Source: Flavobacterium sp. LC2016-01 (GTDB lineage Bacteria; Bacteroidota; Bacteroidia; Flavobacteriales; Flavobacteriaceae). From it: a DNA stretch of 64,000 nucleotides. This document shows, piece after piece, positions 27,859-38,006 of this stretch (positions within the stretch are counted from its first letter, which is position 1; each line of letters opens with the position of its first letter). The translations under genes were made by a program, and so were the position numbers. The notes below the pieces were generated by a model, which saw only the letters and a list, made by a program, of their open reading frames with translations, was not told the DNA's origin and searched no databases. The DNA is taken from positions 19,824 through 83,823 of the forward strand of contig NZ_WMIC01000014.1 of the NCBI RefSeq assembly GCF_009711135.1. The letters run 5' to 3'.

Positions 27859-27886
27859 AGCTGTTTTTTAAAACAGCTTTTTTTAT
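27859..27886 (+). terminator. Terminator downstream of the LOG gene
   Basis: AGCTGTTTT pairs with AAAACAGCT and is followed by TTTTTTT. Confidence 0.8.
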
Positions 27887-27959
27887 GCTATTTTTACAAA
27901 AAACCGAAACAATTTTAAGTACGTATCTTAAGGTATATCCATAATTTTTAAGCCATTTT

Positions 27960-30791
27960 TTGAAATCACTTTTTAAAATTATTATCCTTCTTTTTGTTTT
28001 ACTGATTTCTGTAAAACAATATGCACAACATCAATCTAAGATGGAAGTGGCGGTTAATCTCGAACTTAAAACACTAAACGTAAGACAGGATATTACGTTT
28101 TACAATACTTCAAACGATTCGTTGATTTCGATTGTTTTGAATGACTGGAACAATGCTTTTTCGGACAAAAACACACCTTTGGCAAAACGTTTTTCAGACG
28201 AATTCTACAGAGGTTTTCATGTTGCCAAACCCGAAGAAAGAGGAAATACAACCATTTTAAACCTTACCGACTCTGAGAATACAGCGCTGGAATGGGAAAG
28301 AACAGATAAAAATCCTGATTTTATTGTTGTAAAATTAAACCGAAAACTGCGTCCAGGCGAAAAGATAGATTTACACCTTACTTATATTTCTAAAATTCCA
28401 AGTGCAAAATTTACACATTATGGTTTTGACCAAAACGGCGGAATGAACTTAAAAAACTGGTTTTTAAGCCCTGCCCGATTTGAAAATCATCGTTTTGTAA
28501 AAAACAACAATTTCAATCTCGACGATATTGCCAATGCCTCTGTTGATTATCAGCTTGAAATAAAACTTCCTGCGAATTATTCGATCAGTACTGATTTGAA
28601 TTCGGTTTCAAAAGACGACTCCAATCCTGCTTTCAGTACTTACGTTTTTTCTGGAAATAACAGAACTGATTTTAATTTGTTTATTGAAAAACAAAATAGT
28701 TTCAGAAGCTATACAAATGGTTATTTGGAAGTGGTTTCAGATTTAAAAACAAAAAAACTGAACGAAATTCAGAGAGCGATAGTCATTAACAGAGTGGCCT
28801 CTTTTGCAAATGAGTTTATTGGAAAATATCCACATTCAAAAATCACAGTTTCTCAGGCAGATTATGACCGAAATCCGTTTTATGGACTCAATCAATTGCC
28901 ATCGTTTATCAGTCCGTTTTCAGATGAATTTATATTCGAAATTACGTTTCTGAAAACGTATTTGAACAATTATCTAAAAAACAGTCTTCGTGTCGATCCA
29001 AGAAAAGATAACTGGATTTATGATGGAATTCAGATTTATACCATGATGAAATACATGGAAGAAAACCATTTAGATCAAAAAATGCTTGGCAGACTTTCAG
29101 ACATGAAACTTTTTAAAAGTTATAACATCACCAACCTGACTTTTAATGAGCAATACAGCTATTATTATATGCTGATGGCTCGAAAAAATTTAGATCAGCC
29201 GCTTGGTGATCCAAAAAATACATTGATCAAATTCAACGAACAAATTGCGAGTAAATATCGTGCTGGTTTAAGTTTGAGTTATTTGGACGATTATTTAAAT
29301 CATAATATTGTTCCAGAAAGTGTTCAAGAATTTTATGCCTTGAATAAAACAGAACAAACGAATCGATATGATTTTGAAAAAATACTAACCAAAAACAGCA
29401 CAAAAAATATTGATTGGTTTTTTAGAACTATCATCGAATCGCGCGACATTATCGATTATAGATTTACAGATGTCTCAAGAACCAAAGACAGCGTTCAGTT
29501 TTCAATAAAAAACATAACAGGAGTATATGCACCAATTCCGGTTTATGGAATGAAAAAAAATGAAGTTGTTTTTAAAGAATGGATTGAACCGAAAAACAAC
29601 GATTCGATTTATCAGTTTACTCGAAAAAATGCCGATAAATTAGTCTTGAATTATGACAATGAAGTTCCAGAATACAATCAACGAAACAATTGGAAATCTT
29701 TAAAATCAATTGCGATAACAAATCGTCCTATCAAATTTAATTTTGCAAAAGACTTAGAAGATCCTTATTACAATCAGATTTTATACATTCCGACTTTAAC
29801 TTATAATTATTACGATGGTATTACGCCGGGAATTCGTTTTCATAATAAAACGATACTAGACAAACCGTTTACATTTGATATTAATCCGGCTTATTCAATA
29901 AAAGCGCAAACAATTTCTGGTTCTTCGGCATTTTCTTGGAATCAATATTATCGAAACAGTACTTTATTTAACGTGCGATATTCGATCAGTCAGAATTATT
30001 TTCATTATGCGCCAGATGCCACTTATTTGAGATTAAATCCAATGGTGCAGCTTCGTATACGTGAAGAAAACTTCAGGGATAACAGAAAACAGCTTATTAT
30101 GTTTCGCCAAGTAATTGTCAATCGTGAAGCAAGCGCTTACATTACTGATAATTCCAAACCAAATTACTCGATTTTTAACGCACGTTATTCTAATACAAAA
30201 ACAGAATTGGTTGATCATTTTAGTTATATGAATGACATTCAGTTTTCAGGAGATTTTGGAAAACTTTCTGGAGAAGTAGAATATAGACGTTTATTTGAAA
30301 ATAATCATAAATTAAATTTGCGATTATACGCAGGAACATTCCTTTATAACACAACAAATTCAGATTATTTCAGTTTTGGTTTAGACAGACCGACTGATTA
30401 TTTATTTGATTACAATCTTTTTGGAAGATCTGAATCTACAGGATTTTTCAGTCAGCAATATGTCATTGCCGAAGGCGGTTTTAAATCACAGCTGCAGCCC
30501 GCATACGCAAATCAGTGGATGACCACTTTAAATGCGAGTTATGCGATTTGGAACTGGGTTGAAGTTTATGGCGATGTTGGATTTTTGAAAAATAAACATC
30601 AAACTGCGTTTTTTGCTTATGACAGCGGGATTCGTTTAAATCTAGTTCCAGATTATTTTGAGCTCTATTTTCCAGTTTATTCTAATAACGGATGGGAAAT
30701 TTCTCAAAGTAATTACAACGAAAAAATACGATTTGTGATTACTTTATCTCCAAAAACATTAGTCAATCTTTTTACTAGAAAATGGCTTTAA
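27960..30791 (+). CDS. M1-peptidase-like domain lacking the HExxH motif, fused to a C-terminal beta-barrel
   Basis: The 943-residue product starts at TTG; the next in-frame ATG falls after the signal peptide (SLFKIIILLFVLLISVKQYAQ), so TTG is preferred. Residues about 25-250 resemble the saddle-like N-terminal domain of M1 aminopeptidases. Where HExxH and the distal Glu are expected there is DEFIFEITFLKTYL followed by WIYDGIQIYTMMKYM, so the zinc site is absent. From about residue 600 to the end the sequence becomes aromatic-rich beta-strands (YYNQILYIPTLTYNYYDGIT) and looks like an outer-membrane barrel. It is probably a surface or periplasmic protein with a pseudo-enzyme domain. The function is unknown. 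Confidence 0.7.
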   Translation: MKSLFKIIILLFVLLISVKQYAQHQSKMEVAVNLELKTLNVRQDITFYNTSNDSLISIVLNDWNNAFSDKNTPLAKRFSDEFYRGFHVAKPEERGNTTILNLTDSENTALEWERTDKNPDFIVVKLNRKLRPGEKIDLHLTYISKIPSAKFTHYGFDQNGGMNLKNWFLSPARFENHRFVKNNNFNLDDIANASVDYQLEIKLPANYSISTDLNSVSKDDSNPAFSTYVFSGNNRTDFNLFIEKQNSFRSYTNGYLEVVSDLKTKKLNEIQRAIVINRVASFANEFIGKYPHSKITVSQADYDRNPFYGLNQLPSFISPFSDEFIFEITFLKTYLNNYLKNSLRVDPRKDNWIYDGIQIYTMMKYMEENHLDQKMLGRLSDMKLFKSYNITNLTFNEQYSYYYMLMARKNLDQPLGDPKNTLIKFNEQIASKYRAGLSLSYLDDYLNHNIVPESVQEFYALNKTEQTNRYDFEKILTKNSTKNIDWFFRTIIESRDIIDYRFTDVSRTKDSVQFSIKNITGVYAPIPVYGMKKNEVVFKEWIEPKNNDSIYQFTRKNADKLVLNYDNEVPEYNQRNNWKSLKSIAITNRPIKFNFAKDLEDPYYNQILYIPTLTYNYYDGITPGIRFHNKTILDKPFTFDINPAYSIKAQTISGSSAFSWNQYYRNSTLFNVRYSISQNYFHYAPDATYLRLNPMVQLRIREENFRDNRKQLIMFRQVIVNREASAYITDNSKPNYSIFNARYSNTKTELVDHFSYMNDIQFSGDFGKLSGEVEYRRLFENNHKLNLRLYAGTFLYNTTNSDYFSFGLDRPTDYLFDYNLFGRSESTGFFSQQYVIAEGGFKSQLQPAYANQWMTTLNASYAIWNWVEVYGDVGFLKNKHQTAFFAYDSGIRLNLVPDYFELYFPVYSNNGWEISQSNYNEKIRFVITLSPKTLVNLFTRKWL

Positions 30792-30945
30792 TCAAATAAA
30801 TTTTAAACAAAAAGTTACATTATTATCACAAAAACATAATTTTAATTAAAAATCACATAAATAAAATACGTAGTTTTTTGATTTTAAATACAAATAATTA
30901 AATTATATTTATTTTAAAGAATTATGATTATTGATTGTTTTTAAG

Positions 30946-30953
30946 TAATTTCG
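30946..30953 (+). promoter_or_regulatory. Likely -7 box of the E1 dehydrogenase gene
   Basis: TAATTTCG is a common variant of TAnnTTTG and lies 26 bases before the ATG. The gap 30792-30979 is otherwise very AT-rich, with no visible gene. Confidence 0.4.
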
Positions 30954-30979
30954 CAGTCTAAACATGACCACTAAAGATT

Positions 30980-33391
30980 ATGATAAAAGAAAAAAGCAAT
31001 ACTACATTAACATTTGAAGATTTCAAAACTGAGGTATTGAACGACTACAGAATTGCAGTAACTAGCCGTGAATGTAGTCTTTTAGGTCGTAAAGAAGTAT
31101 TAACAGGAAAAGCCAAATTTGGAATATTTGGAGACGGAAAAGAAGTACCGCAGCTTGCTATGGCAAAAGCTTTTAAAAACGGTGACTTTCGTTCTGGCTA
31201 CTATCGCGATCAGACTTTTATGATGGCAATTGGCGAGCTGACCCCAAAACAATTTTTTGCTGGTTTATACGGCCACACCGATTTGGATTTTGATCCAATG
31301 TCTGCCGGAAGACAAATGGGCGGACACTTTGTAACGCACAGTTTAAACGAAGACGGATCGTGGAAAGACTTAACAAAACAAAAAAATTCAAGTTCAGATA
31401 TATCACCTACAGCCGGTCAAATGCCAAGATTATTGGGATTAGCACAGGCATCAAAAATTTACAGAAATGTTGACGGAATTACCATCAAAGATAAATTTAC
31501 TGTAAACGGAAATGAAGTTGCCTGGGGAACTATAGGAAATGCAAGTACATCTGAAGGTTTGTTTTTTGAAACTATAAATGCCGCGGGAGTTTTACAGGTT
31601 CCAATGGTAATGAGTGTTTGGGATGATGAATACGGAATTTCAGTTCACGCCAGACATCAAACTACAAAAGAAAACATCTCTGAAATCCTAAAGGGATATC
31701 AGCGTGATGAAGATTCTAAAGGTTATGATATTTTTAGAGTAAAAGGCTGGGATTATGCTGAACTGGTTTCAACATATGAAAGAGCTGGACAAATCGCGCG
31801 CGAAGAACATATTCCGGTTTTAATTCACGTAAATGAATTGACACAGCCTCAAGGTCATTCTACTTCTGGTTCGCACGAACGTTACAAAAACGGAGAAAGA
31901 CTGGCTTGGGAAAGAGATTTTGACTGTATTCGCCAAATGCGTTTATGGATGATTGCGATTAATATTGCATCTCCAGAAGAACTTGAGGCAATTGATTTTC
32001 AATTGAAAAAAGAAGTTCTTGAAGCAAAAAAAGAGGCTTGGAATTCCTTCATTAATCCTATTATTGATGAACAAAAAAATCTTCTAGCTTTATTGGAACA
32101 AATTGCTGAAGCAAGCATTAACCACAAAGACAGAATCAGAAAATATATTTCGGAATTAAACGCGATTAAGGCACCGCTTAAAAAAGAATTACTGGTTTAC
32201 GCTAGAAAGATTCTTCGTTTTATCGAAGTTCCAAACAGCAAAGTGATTTTAAGAGAATGGATTATTAGTTTTTTAAATGAAACTCAGGAAAAATTCAGCA
32301 GTAATTTGCATTCTGATTCAGATAAAAATGTTTTCTCAGTACAGAAAGTACTTCCTGAATATGGCGAAAATGCTAAAGCGGATATTGACGGAAGAATGCT
32401 TTTGCGTGACAACTTTGATGCTTTATTTGCTAAATATCCAGAAACTTTAATCTTTGGTGAAGATGTTGGAAACATTGGAGATGTAAACCAAGGTTTAGAA
32501 GGCATGCAGGAAAAATACGGTGAACTTCGTGTTGCCGATGTCGGGATTCGTGAAGCTACAATTATTGGGCAAGGAATTGGAATGGCTCTAAGAGGGTTGC
32601 GTCCAATTGCTGAAATTCAGTACTTAGATTATTTATTATATGCGATCCAAATCATGAGTGATGATTTGGCTACTTTACAATATAGAACTGTTGGAAAACA
32701 AAAAGCGCCGTTAATCATCAGAACACGCGGACACCGTTTAGAAGGCATCTGGCATTCTGGTTCTCCAATGGGAATGATTATCAATGCGATTCGCGGGATT
32801 CATGTTTTGGTTCCGAGAGACATGACGCAGGCGGCAGGTTTTTACAACACGCTTTTAGAATGTGATGAGCCTGCTTTAGTAATTGAATGTCTAAACGGTT
32901 ACCGTTTAAAAGAAAAAGCACCATTGAATTTTGGTGAATTTAAAACGCCTATTGGAGTAATTGAAACCATGAAAGAAGGTTCAGATATTACTTTAGTTTC
33001 TTATGGATCAACTTTGAGACTGGTGCAGCAGGCGGCAAATGAATTATTAGATTTAGGAATTGACTGTGAAGTTATCGATATTCAATCTTTACTTCCATTT
33101 GATGTAAATAAAGATATTGTAAAAAGTATTGCAAAAACGAATCGTCTTTTAGTAATCGACGAAGATGTTCCAGGCGGTGCTTCTGCTTTCATTTTACAGC
33201 AGATTTTAGAAGAACAAGATGCTTATAAATATCTTGACAGCAAACCACAGACTCTTGCTGCCAAAGCACACAGACCAGCATATGGAACTGATGGTGACTA
33301 TTTCTCAAAACCTTCTGCAGAAGATATTTTTGAGAAAGTATACAGCATGATGAATGAAGTTAATCCTTCTAAATTTCCAAGTTTATACTAA
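30980..33391 (+). CDS. 2-oxoacid dehydrogenase E1, fused alpha and beta subunits
   Basis: The 803-residue thiamine-diphosphate enzyme has the alpha-like half (about 1-400), with GRQMGGHF, WGTIGNASTSEG and VWDDEYGISV, and a beta-like half (about 455-803), with FGEDVGNIGDVNQGL, EIQYLDYL, LVPRDMTQAAG and VIDIQSLLPFD. Such fusions in Bacteroidota belong to the branched-chain 2-oxoacid dehydrogenase type, though pyruvate or 2-oxoglutarate could be the substrate. It decarboxylates the 2-oxoacid and passes the acyl group to the E2 lipoyl protein; E2 and E3 are not in this window. A strong terminator follows. Confidence 0.9.
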   Translation: MIKEKSNTTLTFEDFKTEVLNDYRIAVTSRECSLLGRKEVLTGKAKFGIFGDGKEVPQLAMAKAFKNGDFRSGYYRDQTFMMAIGELTPKQFFAGLYGHTDLDFDPMSAGRQMGGHFVTHSLNEDGSWKDLTKQKNSSSDISPTAGQMPRLLGLAQASKIYRNVDGITIKDKFTVNGNEVAWGTIGNASTSEGLFFETINAAGVLQVPMVMSVWDDEYGISVHARHQTTKENISEILKGYQRDEDSKGYDIFRVKGWDYAELVSTYERAGQIAREEHIPVLIHVNELTQPQGHSTSGSHERYKNGERLAWERDFDCIRQMRLWMIAINIASPEELEAIDFQLKKEVLEAKKEAWNSFINPIIDEQKNLLALLEQIAEASINHKDRIRKYISELNAIKAPLKKELLVYARKILRFIEVPNSKVILREWIISFLNETQEKFSSNLHSDSDKNVFSVQKVLPEYGENAKADIDGRMLLRDNFDALFAKYPETLIFGEDVGNIGDVNQGLEGMQEKYGELRVADVGIREATIIGQGIGMALRGLRPIAEIQYLDYLLYAIQIMSDDLATLQYRTVGKQKAPLIIRTRGHRLEGIWHSGSPMGMIINAIRGIHVLVPRDMTQAAGFYNTLLECDEPALVIECLNGYRLKEKAPLNFGEFKTPIGVIETMKEGSDITLVSYGSTLRLVQQAANELLDLGIDCEVIDIQSLLPFDVNKDIVKSIAKTNRLLVIDEDVPGGASAFILQQILEEQDAYKYLDSKPQTLAAKAHRPAYGTDGDYFSKPSAEDIFEKVYSMMNEVNPSKFPSLY

Positions 33392-33415
33392 GATTTTAGA
33401 AAGTTTTAGATAAAA

Positions 33416-33453
33416 GAAAAAGCTCCAATATTTTTGGAGCTTTTCTTTTTTTT
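33416..33453 (+). terminator. Terminator after the E1 gene
   Basis: AAAAAGCTCCAA pairs with TTGGAGCTTTT, followed by CTTTTTTTT. Confidence 0.85.
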
Positions 33454-33520
33454 GTCATCCTGAGCGAAGTCGAAGGCGCTCCAATTGGAACGCGGGCTTC
33501 GACTTCGCTCAGCCTGACAG
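33454..33520. repeat. Inverted repeat of the TGAGCGAAGTCGAA family, copy 1
   Basis: GTCATCCTGAGCGAAGTCGA (33454-33473) faces TCGACTTCGCTCAGCCTGAC, giving a long hairpin with the central palindrome CCAATTGG. A second copy lies at 50397-50463. Such repeats are common in intergenic DNA of many Flavobacterium genomes (from memory, not checked here). Confidence 0.8.
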
Positions 33521-33528
33521 ATGTAAAA

Positions 33529-33590
33529 AATCCGTCTAAATCAGCGCTTTCGCGATAGCGAATCCGTTTTATCCGCGTTCAATTTAACAG
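33529..33590. repeat. GATAGCGAATCCG-family repeat (single arm)
   Basis: AATCCGTCTAAATCAGCGCT is followed by TTCGCGATAGCGAATCCG and TTTTATCCGCGTTCAATTT. It closely matches the right arm of the larger inverted repeat at 39786-39814 and lies in the same kind of gap between genes. Confidence 0.65.
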
Positions 33591-33591
33591 A

Positions 33592-34326
33592 CTAGATATC
33601 CTTCAGCATCATTCTCGCCTTCTCTAAATCCTCAGCAGTATCAATCCCAATTCCAACATGCGTTGTTTCCACCATTTTAATACGTTTTCCGAACTCCAAA
33701 TAACGAAGTTGTTCTAACTTCTCAGAAGCTTCTAAAGATTTCATTGGAAGACTGTAAAAATCTAATAAAGCCTGTTTTCTAAAAGCATAAATTCCGATGT
33801 GCTGAAAATAACGAACGCCAACGTCCTTATCTCTCGGATATGGAATTACAGATCTTGAAAAATACAACGCAAATTGTGATTGATCCACCACAACTTTTAC
33901 ATTATTTGGATTATTGATTTCGTCTTCATCTGTGATTTCACGCATTAATGAAGCCAAATCAATTTTCTTTTCTGCATCATTTTTAAAAACAGACAAAACC
34001 TGCTCTAAAGGTCTGGCTTCTGTAAAAGGTTCGTCGCCTTGTACATTTACCACAATATCAACATCAAGATTAGCAACAGCTTCTGCGATTCGGTCGCTTC
34101 CTGATTCATGTTCTTTGATACTCATAATTGCTTTTCCCCCATTGGAAACAATTTCATCAAAAATCAAATCTGAATCGGTTACAACAAAAACATCGTCAAA
34201 TAAATTTGTTGCTACTGAAGCTTCGTACGTTCTTAAAATTACTGTTTTGCCTCCCAAATCCTGCATTAGTTTTGCTGGAAAACGTGTTGAAGCATATCTG
34301 GCTGGAATTACTGCTATTATTTTCAT
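33592..34326 (-). CDS. kdsB: CMP-KDO synthetase (3-deoxy-manno-octulosonate cytidylyltransferase)
   Basis: The 244-residue nucleotidyltransferase begins with IIAVIPARYASTRFPAKLM, the CTP-binding motif with the conserved RxxSxRxPxK pattern, and has VNVQGDEPF (metal-binding Asp) and HIGIYAFRKQALLDFY. It activates KDO with CTP for inner-core LPS. The gene is a single unit on the minus strand, convergent with the E1 gene across a repeat-filled gap. Confidence 0.96.
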   Translation of the reverse strand: MKIIAVIPARYASTRFPAKLMQDLGGKTVILRTYEASVATNLFDDVFVVTDSDLIFDEIVSNGGKAIMSIKEHESGSDRIAEAVANLDVDIVVNVQGDEPFTEARPLEQVLSVFKNDAEKKIDLASLMREITDEDEINNPNNVKVVVDQSQFALYFSRSVIPYPRDKDVGVRYFQHIGIYAFRKQALLDFYSLPMKSLEASEKLEQLRYLEFGKRIKMVETTHVGIGIDTAEDLEKARMMLKDI

Positions 34327-34538
34327 TCTTATATTTTACTGAGTTTAAAAAACTCAAAATTTAGTAATTTAATTTTCACTGGTTTTAAGTGTTTGCAAAT
34401 ATGCAAAAATTACTTTTAAATTTTCTGTTTTCTATTTCTGTAAAGGATGAAAATCATGTTCAAGAATTTTCTGTCTACTAGCAAACAATACATTGATTAT
34501 TATGAACAACTTTCAGGTTTTATTATTAAGACAAAAAA

Positions 34539-35351
34539 TTAAACCAAAACGGTAACACGAAGATAAGTTGCGGGAATTGATGTAGAATTTTCGTCATTAC
34601 TTTTGTTTTGGCTATTAACTAATCCTTCAAGTTTAGCATACAAATCCGAAGTTTTCCCATTTTGTTCAGCAGCTTCAAAAGCATTCATAGTTGGACCATA
34701 GTAATTTTTTAATCGATTTAGCCACTCCGAAGGTGGGAATGCTGCTTTAAATGTAAAGGTATCTCTCTCAAAAGAAATATTTTCTTTAGAAACACCCGCA
34801 TTTGTGAATCTTTCGATTACGTTATCCTCAATACCCCAAAGCATTGGGCTTACAAAACCTTCAGGAGGCGGTGGTGTAAATTCAGCACTAACTTTCAAGA
34901 TTTGTGCAATCAACGTTGGATCTCCCGGTATCCAATTGCCCATAATAATTTTGCCTCCAGGTCGTGTGACACGAACCATTTCTTTAGCAACATCAAAAGG
35001 TTTTGGAGCAAACATTGCTCCAAAAATGCTCATCGTAACATCGTAAGATTGATTTTTCAATTCATTCAAATCGGTTGCGTCACCTTCTTTAAATACAATA
35101 TTATCCAATCCTTCCTTTTTTGCTCGAAGATTGCCGGCTTCCACTAAATTTCTTGCTATATCAACACCTAAAACATTGGCTCCTAATTTTGCTGAAGGTA
35201 TTGCGGTAGTACCATCGCCACAGCCGAGATCTAAAACGTTGCTATTTTCTTTAATTCCAATTTTGGCAACCAATTCCGCTCCACTTTCTCTCATAGATTC
35301 TGCAACGCGCGTAAAATCGCCTTTTTCCCATAATGCTTTGTTTGGATTCAT
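34539..35351 (-). CDS. Class I SAM-dependent methyltransferase
   Basis: The 270-residue protein has motif I VLDLGCGDGTTA (39-50), motif II acidic GVDIA and a UbiE-like post-motif MVRVTRPGGKIIMGNW. The general fold is that of methyltransferase domain families 11/25. The substrate is not evident and no biosynthetic neighbours help. The C-terminus ends in TYLRVTVLV. The gap to the next gene (35352-35776, 425 bases) is AT-rich, with no RNA gene or convincing ORF seen. Confidence 0.88.
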   Translation of the reverse strand: MNPNKALWEKGDFTRVAESMRESGAELVAKIGIKENSNVLDLGCGDGTTAIPSAKLGANVLGVDIARNLVEAGNLRAKKEGLDNIVFKEGDATDLNELKNQSYDVTMSIFGAMFAPKPFDVAKEMVRVTRPGGKIIMGNWIPGDPTLIAQILKVSAEFTPPPPEGFVSPMLWGIEDNVIERFTNAGVSKENISFERDTFTFKAAFPPSEWLNRLKNYYGPTMNAFEAAEQNGKTSDLYAKLEGLVNSQNKSNDENSTSIPATYLRVTVLV

Positions 35352-35776
35352 CTTAGTTTTATCAGTGATTATAGTGCTGATGCCGCACTCTTACTTAATT
35401 TGTAAACATCTTCTATCATTTTTTAAATTATCACCAGTTAATCACAAAAGGCATTTAAAAAACTAATTAAAAAGAACACATAAACCAAATAACCAACTGA
35501 TAAACAATTACTTATACAAAATAAACAAATTTACATGAAACATTTTACTATCACACCAAATTTATTTTTTAAACAAATTGTGTAGATTATAACTCGTAGA
35601 CCATTATCACATAAACGGAAAACGATTGGAAAACTTTGACGAGTTCTTTCCCTATTTCCATATAAAAACAAATACACTATTCATAAAGAGCCGTCTAAAA
35701 TATTTTTATAACATTTTCATTAAAGCATTGCTATTTACTTTCTTAGAATCTTTTTACTTTTATGTAAAAAAAAAAA

Positions 35777-37105
35777 ATGAAAAGAACTTTTACTTCTATC
35801 CTGCTCTATTTCTTTTTAATTTTTACTTCCAATACTTTTTCTCAGAATAAAACCATCAACGCATTTACAAATCGAATTTTTGATGGAAAAGGTTATCAAC
35901 CATTAGCTGAATTAAAATGGAAATTTAAAACTGAAGGAAAAATCTTTTCCTCGCCAATTATTAAAAACGGAGCAATTTATATCGGAAGTGAGGACGGTTT
36001 TTTATACTGCATCAATGAAAAATCAGGAAACATCAACTGGAAATTTAAAACCAATGGCGCAGTTCACAGTTCGGCCAGTTTAGATAATAATATTGTTTAT
36101 TTTGGAAGTTTCGACGGGTATTATTATGCCGTAAATGCAACAACCGGAAAAGAAATCTGGAAGTTTAAAACCAAAGGTGAGCATTGGTACAGAGAAATCG
36201 GAATGTGGGGAATGAAACCAAACGACATGCTGATGAACGATTTATGGGATTTTTATTTGTCATCGCCTGTTATTTACAAAGATAAAAATAATGCTTTAGT
36301 AATTTTTGGAAGCAGTGATGGAAACATGTATGCTGTCGACTCAAAAAATGGTACTTTAAAATGGAATTTCAAAACCAATGAACCAATTCACAGTACTCCT
36401 GTTATCGAAAAAGAGAATTTGTATTTTGGAGGTTGGGATGGAAATTTCTATGCTTTAGATTGCAAAACAGGAAAAGAGAAATGGCACTTTTCAACTGAAG
36501 TAAAAACTGGATTTAAAGGTATTCAGGCTTCTGCTGTTGTTGCAGATGGGTTAGTTTATTTTGGGGCCAGAGATCCTTTTTTATTTGCGCTTAACGCAGA
36601 AACCGGAAAATTAGTATGGAAATACAATGCCGAGAATTCCTGGATTTTGAGTTCGGCTGTTGTTCAAAACAATACGCTTTACGTTGGAACTTCTGACACT
36701 TATGCTTTATTAGCACTTGATTCAAAAACCGGACAGGAAAAGTACCGATTTAAAGGAAACGGATATATTTATTCTTCGCCTGCAATATCAGGAAACACGG
36801 CTTATTTTGGTGATTTTAGCGGTAATTTTTTTGCTTTAAACTTGCTTTCAAACGGAAAAGAATCAGATTTTGTTAGTACTGAAAACAGAAAAAAATATGC
36901 TCCTGAAATTCTCAATAACAATCTTCTTGATTTTGGATACGCTTCCAAACAAGCCGATTTATCTGTTTATGCCGAAAACCAAAAAATAATGGATGCGTTT
37001 TACAAATTAGGTCCAATTGTTTCATCGCCATTCATAAACAACAATACCATTTATTTTGGAAGTGCAGATGGTTATTTATATGCCTATAACTTAAAAAGAC
37101 AATAA
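35777..37105 (+). CDS. Secreted PQQ-like beta-propeller (BamB-like) protein
   Basis: The 442-residue protein has a signal peptide (MKRTFTSILLYFFLIFTSNTFSQ) followed by about eight repeats of the form (F/Y)xAxDxxTGxxxWxF, for example YAVNATTGKEIWKFKT, YAVDSKNGTLKWNFKT and FALNAETGKLVWKYN. This is the WD40-like PQQ_2 propeller. BamB-type scaffolds and quinoprotein enzymes share this fold; no catalytic PQQ ligands can be assigned. It lacks a clear T9SS tail and is probably periplasmic or lipid-free secreted. It stands alone. Confidence 0.85.
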   Translation: MKRTFTSILLYFFLIFTSNTFSQNKTINAFTNRIFDGKGYQPLAELKWKFKTEGKIFSSPIIKNGAIYIGSEDGFLYCINEKSGNINWKFKTNGAVHSSASLDNNIVYFGSFDGYYYAVNATTGKEIWKFKTKGEHWYREIGMWGMKPNDMLMNDLWDFYLSSPVIYKDKNNALVIFGSSDGNMYAVDSKNGTLKWNFKTNEPIHSTPVIEKENLYFGGWDGNFYALDCKTGKEKWHFSTEVKTGFKGIQASAVVADGLVYFGARDPFLFALNAETGKLVWKYNAENSWILSSAVVQNNTLYVGTSDTYALLALDSKTGQEKYRFKGNGYIYSSPAISGNTAYFGDFSGNFFALNLLSNGKESDFVSTENRKKYAPEILNNNLLDFGYASKQADLSVYAENQKIMDAFYKLGPIVSSPFINNNTIYFGSADGYLYAYNLKRQ

Positions 37106-37108
37106 AAC

Positions 37109-37939
37109 TTACATTATTTTAACCGAAGTCATACTCAAAGAACCTGCTAATAATTTGTCATTAAATAAGCTTAATTCTTCTGACTTTTCTTTTAAACCTA
37201 AAGTATATAATAATGGTAAATAATGATCCGGAGTTGGGATTGCAATTTGAACTGCCTTGTTCATTTTTTCGAAATCAATTAAAGGCTGAAAATTTCCGTC
37301 TAACAAATAATTATTTACAGTTTCTCTGGCTTCAATTGCCCAGTCGAAACCGTAATTGTCTTTGTCAAAATTTCTAAAATCAACCAAACGAAGATTATGC
37401 ACAATATTCCCGCTTCCGACAATTAAAACGCCTTTATGTCGCAATGATTGAAGTTTCTGAGCCAATTCAAAATGATATTGACCTGATTTTGTATAATCAA
37501 TACTTAACTGAATTACCGGAACATCAGCATTTGGATATAAATGCTTGATTACACTCCATGCGCCATGATCCAAACCCCAATGTTCGTCTAATTCGACCAT
37601 AACAGGATCTAAAATTTTCTGGGTTTCAACTGCTAATTCAGGGCTTCCTTTTGCAGGATACTGCACATCAAAAAGTGCCTGCGGAAAACCTCCGAAATCA
37701 TGAATCGTTCTTGGCATTTCCATCGAAGTTACTTTTGTTCCTTTGGTAAACCAGTGCGCCGAAATACACAAAATAGCATTTGGCTGTGGCAACGTTTTAG
37801 CCAATTCACGAAAACCAGCTACAAACTGATTTTCTTCAATAGCATTCATCGGACTGCCGTGTCCTAAAAACAAAACCGGCATTTTATCAGTATTCGAAAA
37901 CGTAGACGAAATCGAATGTAAGTCGTTTAGTGTTGTCAT
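37109..37939 (-). CDS. ygiD: LigB-type extradiol dioxygenase (4,5-DOPA dioxygenase-like)
   Basis: The 276-residue protein matches the YgiD/DODA family: LFLGHGSPMNAI (H27), CISAHWFTKG (H62), TIHDFGGFP, HWGLDHGAWSVIKHLYP and GSGNIVHNLR give the metal-binding and catalytic histidines. Homologues open catechol rings such as L-DOPA using Zn or Fe. The 3' end is four bases from the stop of the convergent propeller gene. The natural substrate in a flavobacterium is unknown. Confidence 0.9.
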   Translation of the reverse strand: MTTLNDLHSISSTFSNTDKMPVLFLGHGSPMNAIEENQFVAGFRELAKTLPQPNAILCISAHWFTKGTKVTSMEMPRTIHDFGGFPQALFDVQYPAKGSPELAVETQKILDPVMVELDEHWGLDHGAWSVIKHLYPNADVPVIQLSIDYTKSGQYHFELAQKLQSLRHKGVLIVGSGNIVHNLRLVDFRNFDKDNYGFDWAIEARETVNNYLLDGNFQPLIDFEKMNKAVQIAIPTPDHYLPLLYTLGLKEKSEELSLFNDKLLAGSLSMTSVKIM

Positions 37940-38006
37940 TGTTCTTTATTTTTTTGCCACAGATTAAAAGAATTAAAAGATTTCTTAAAATGCGTTTAAT
38001 TTTTTT

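Noticed and set aside
35626..35850. A 74-codon plus-strand ORF before the propeller gene
   Set aside because: Low-complexity Phe/Lys content typical of AT-rich DNA, and it overlaps the real start and signal peptide of the propeller gene in another frame.
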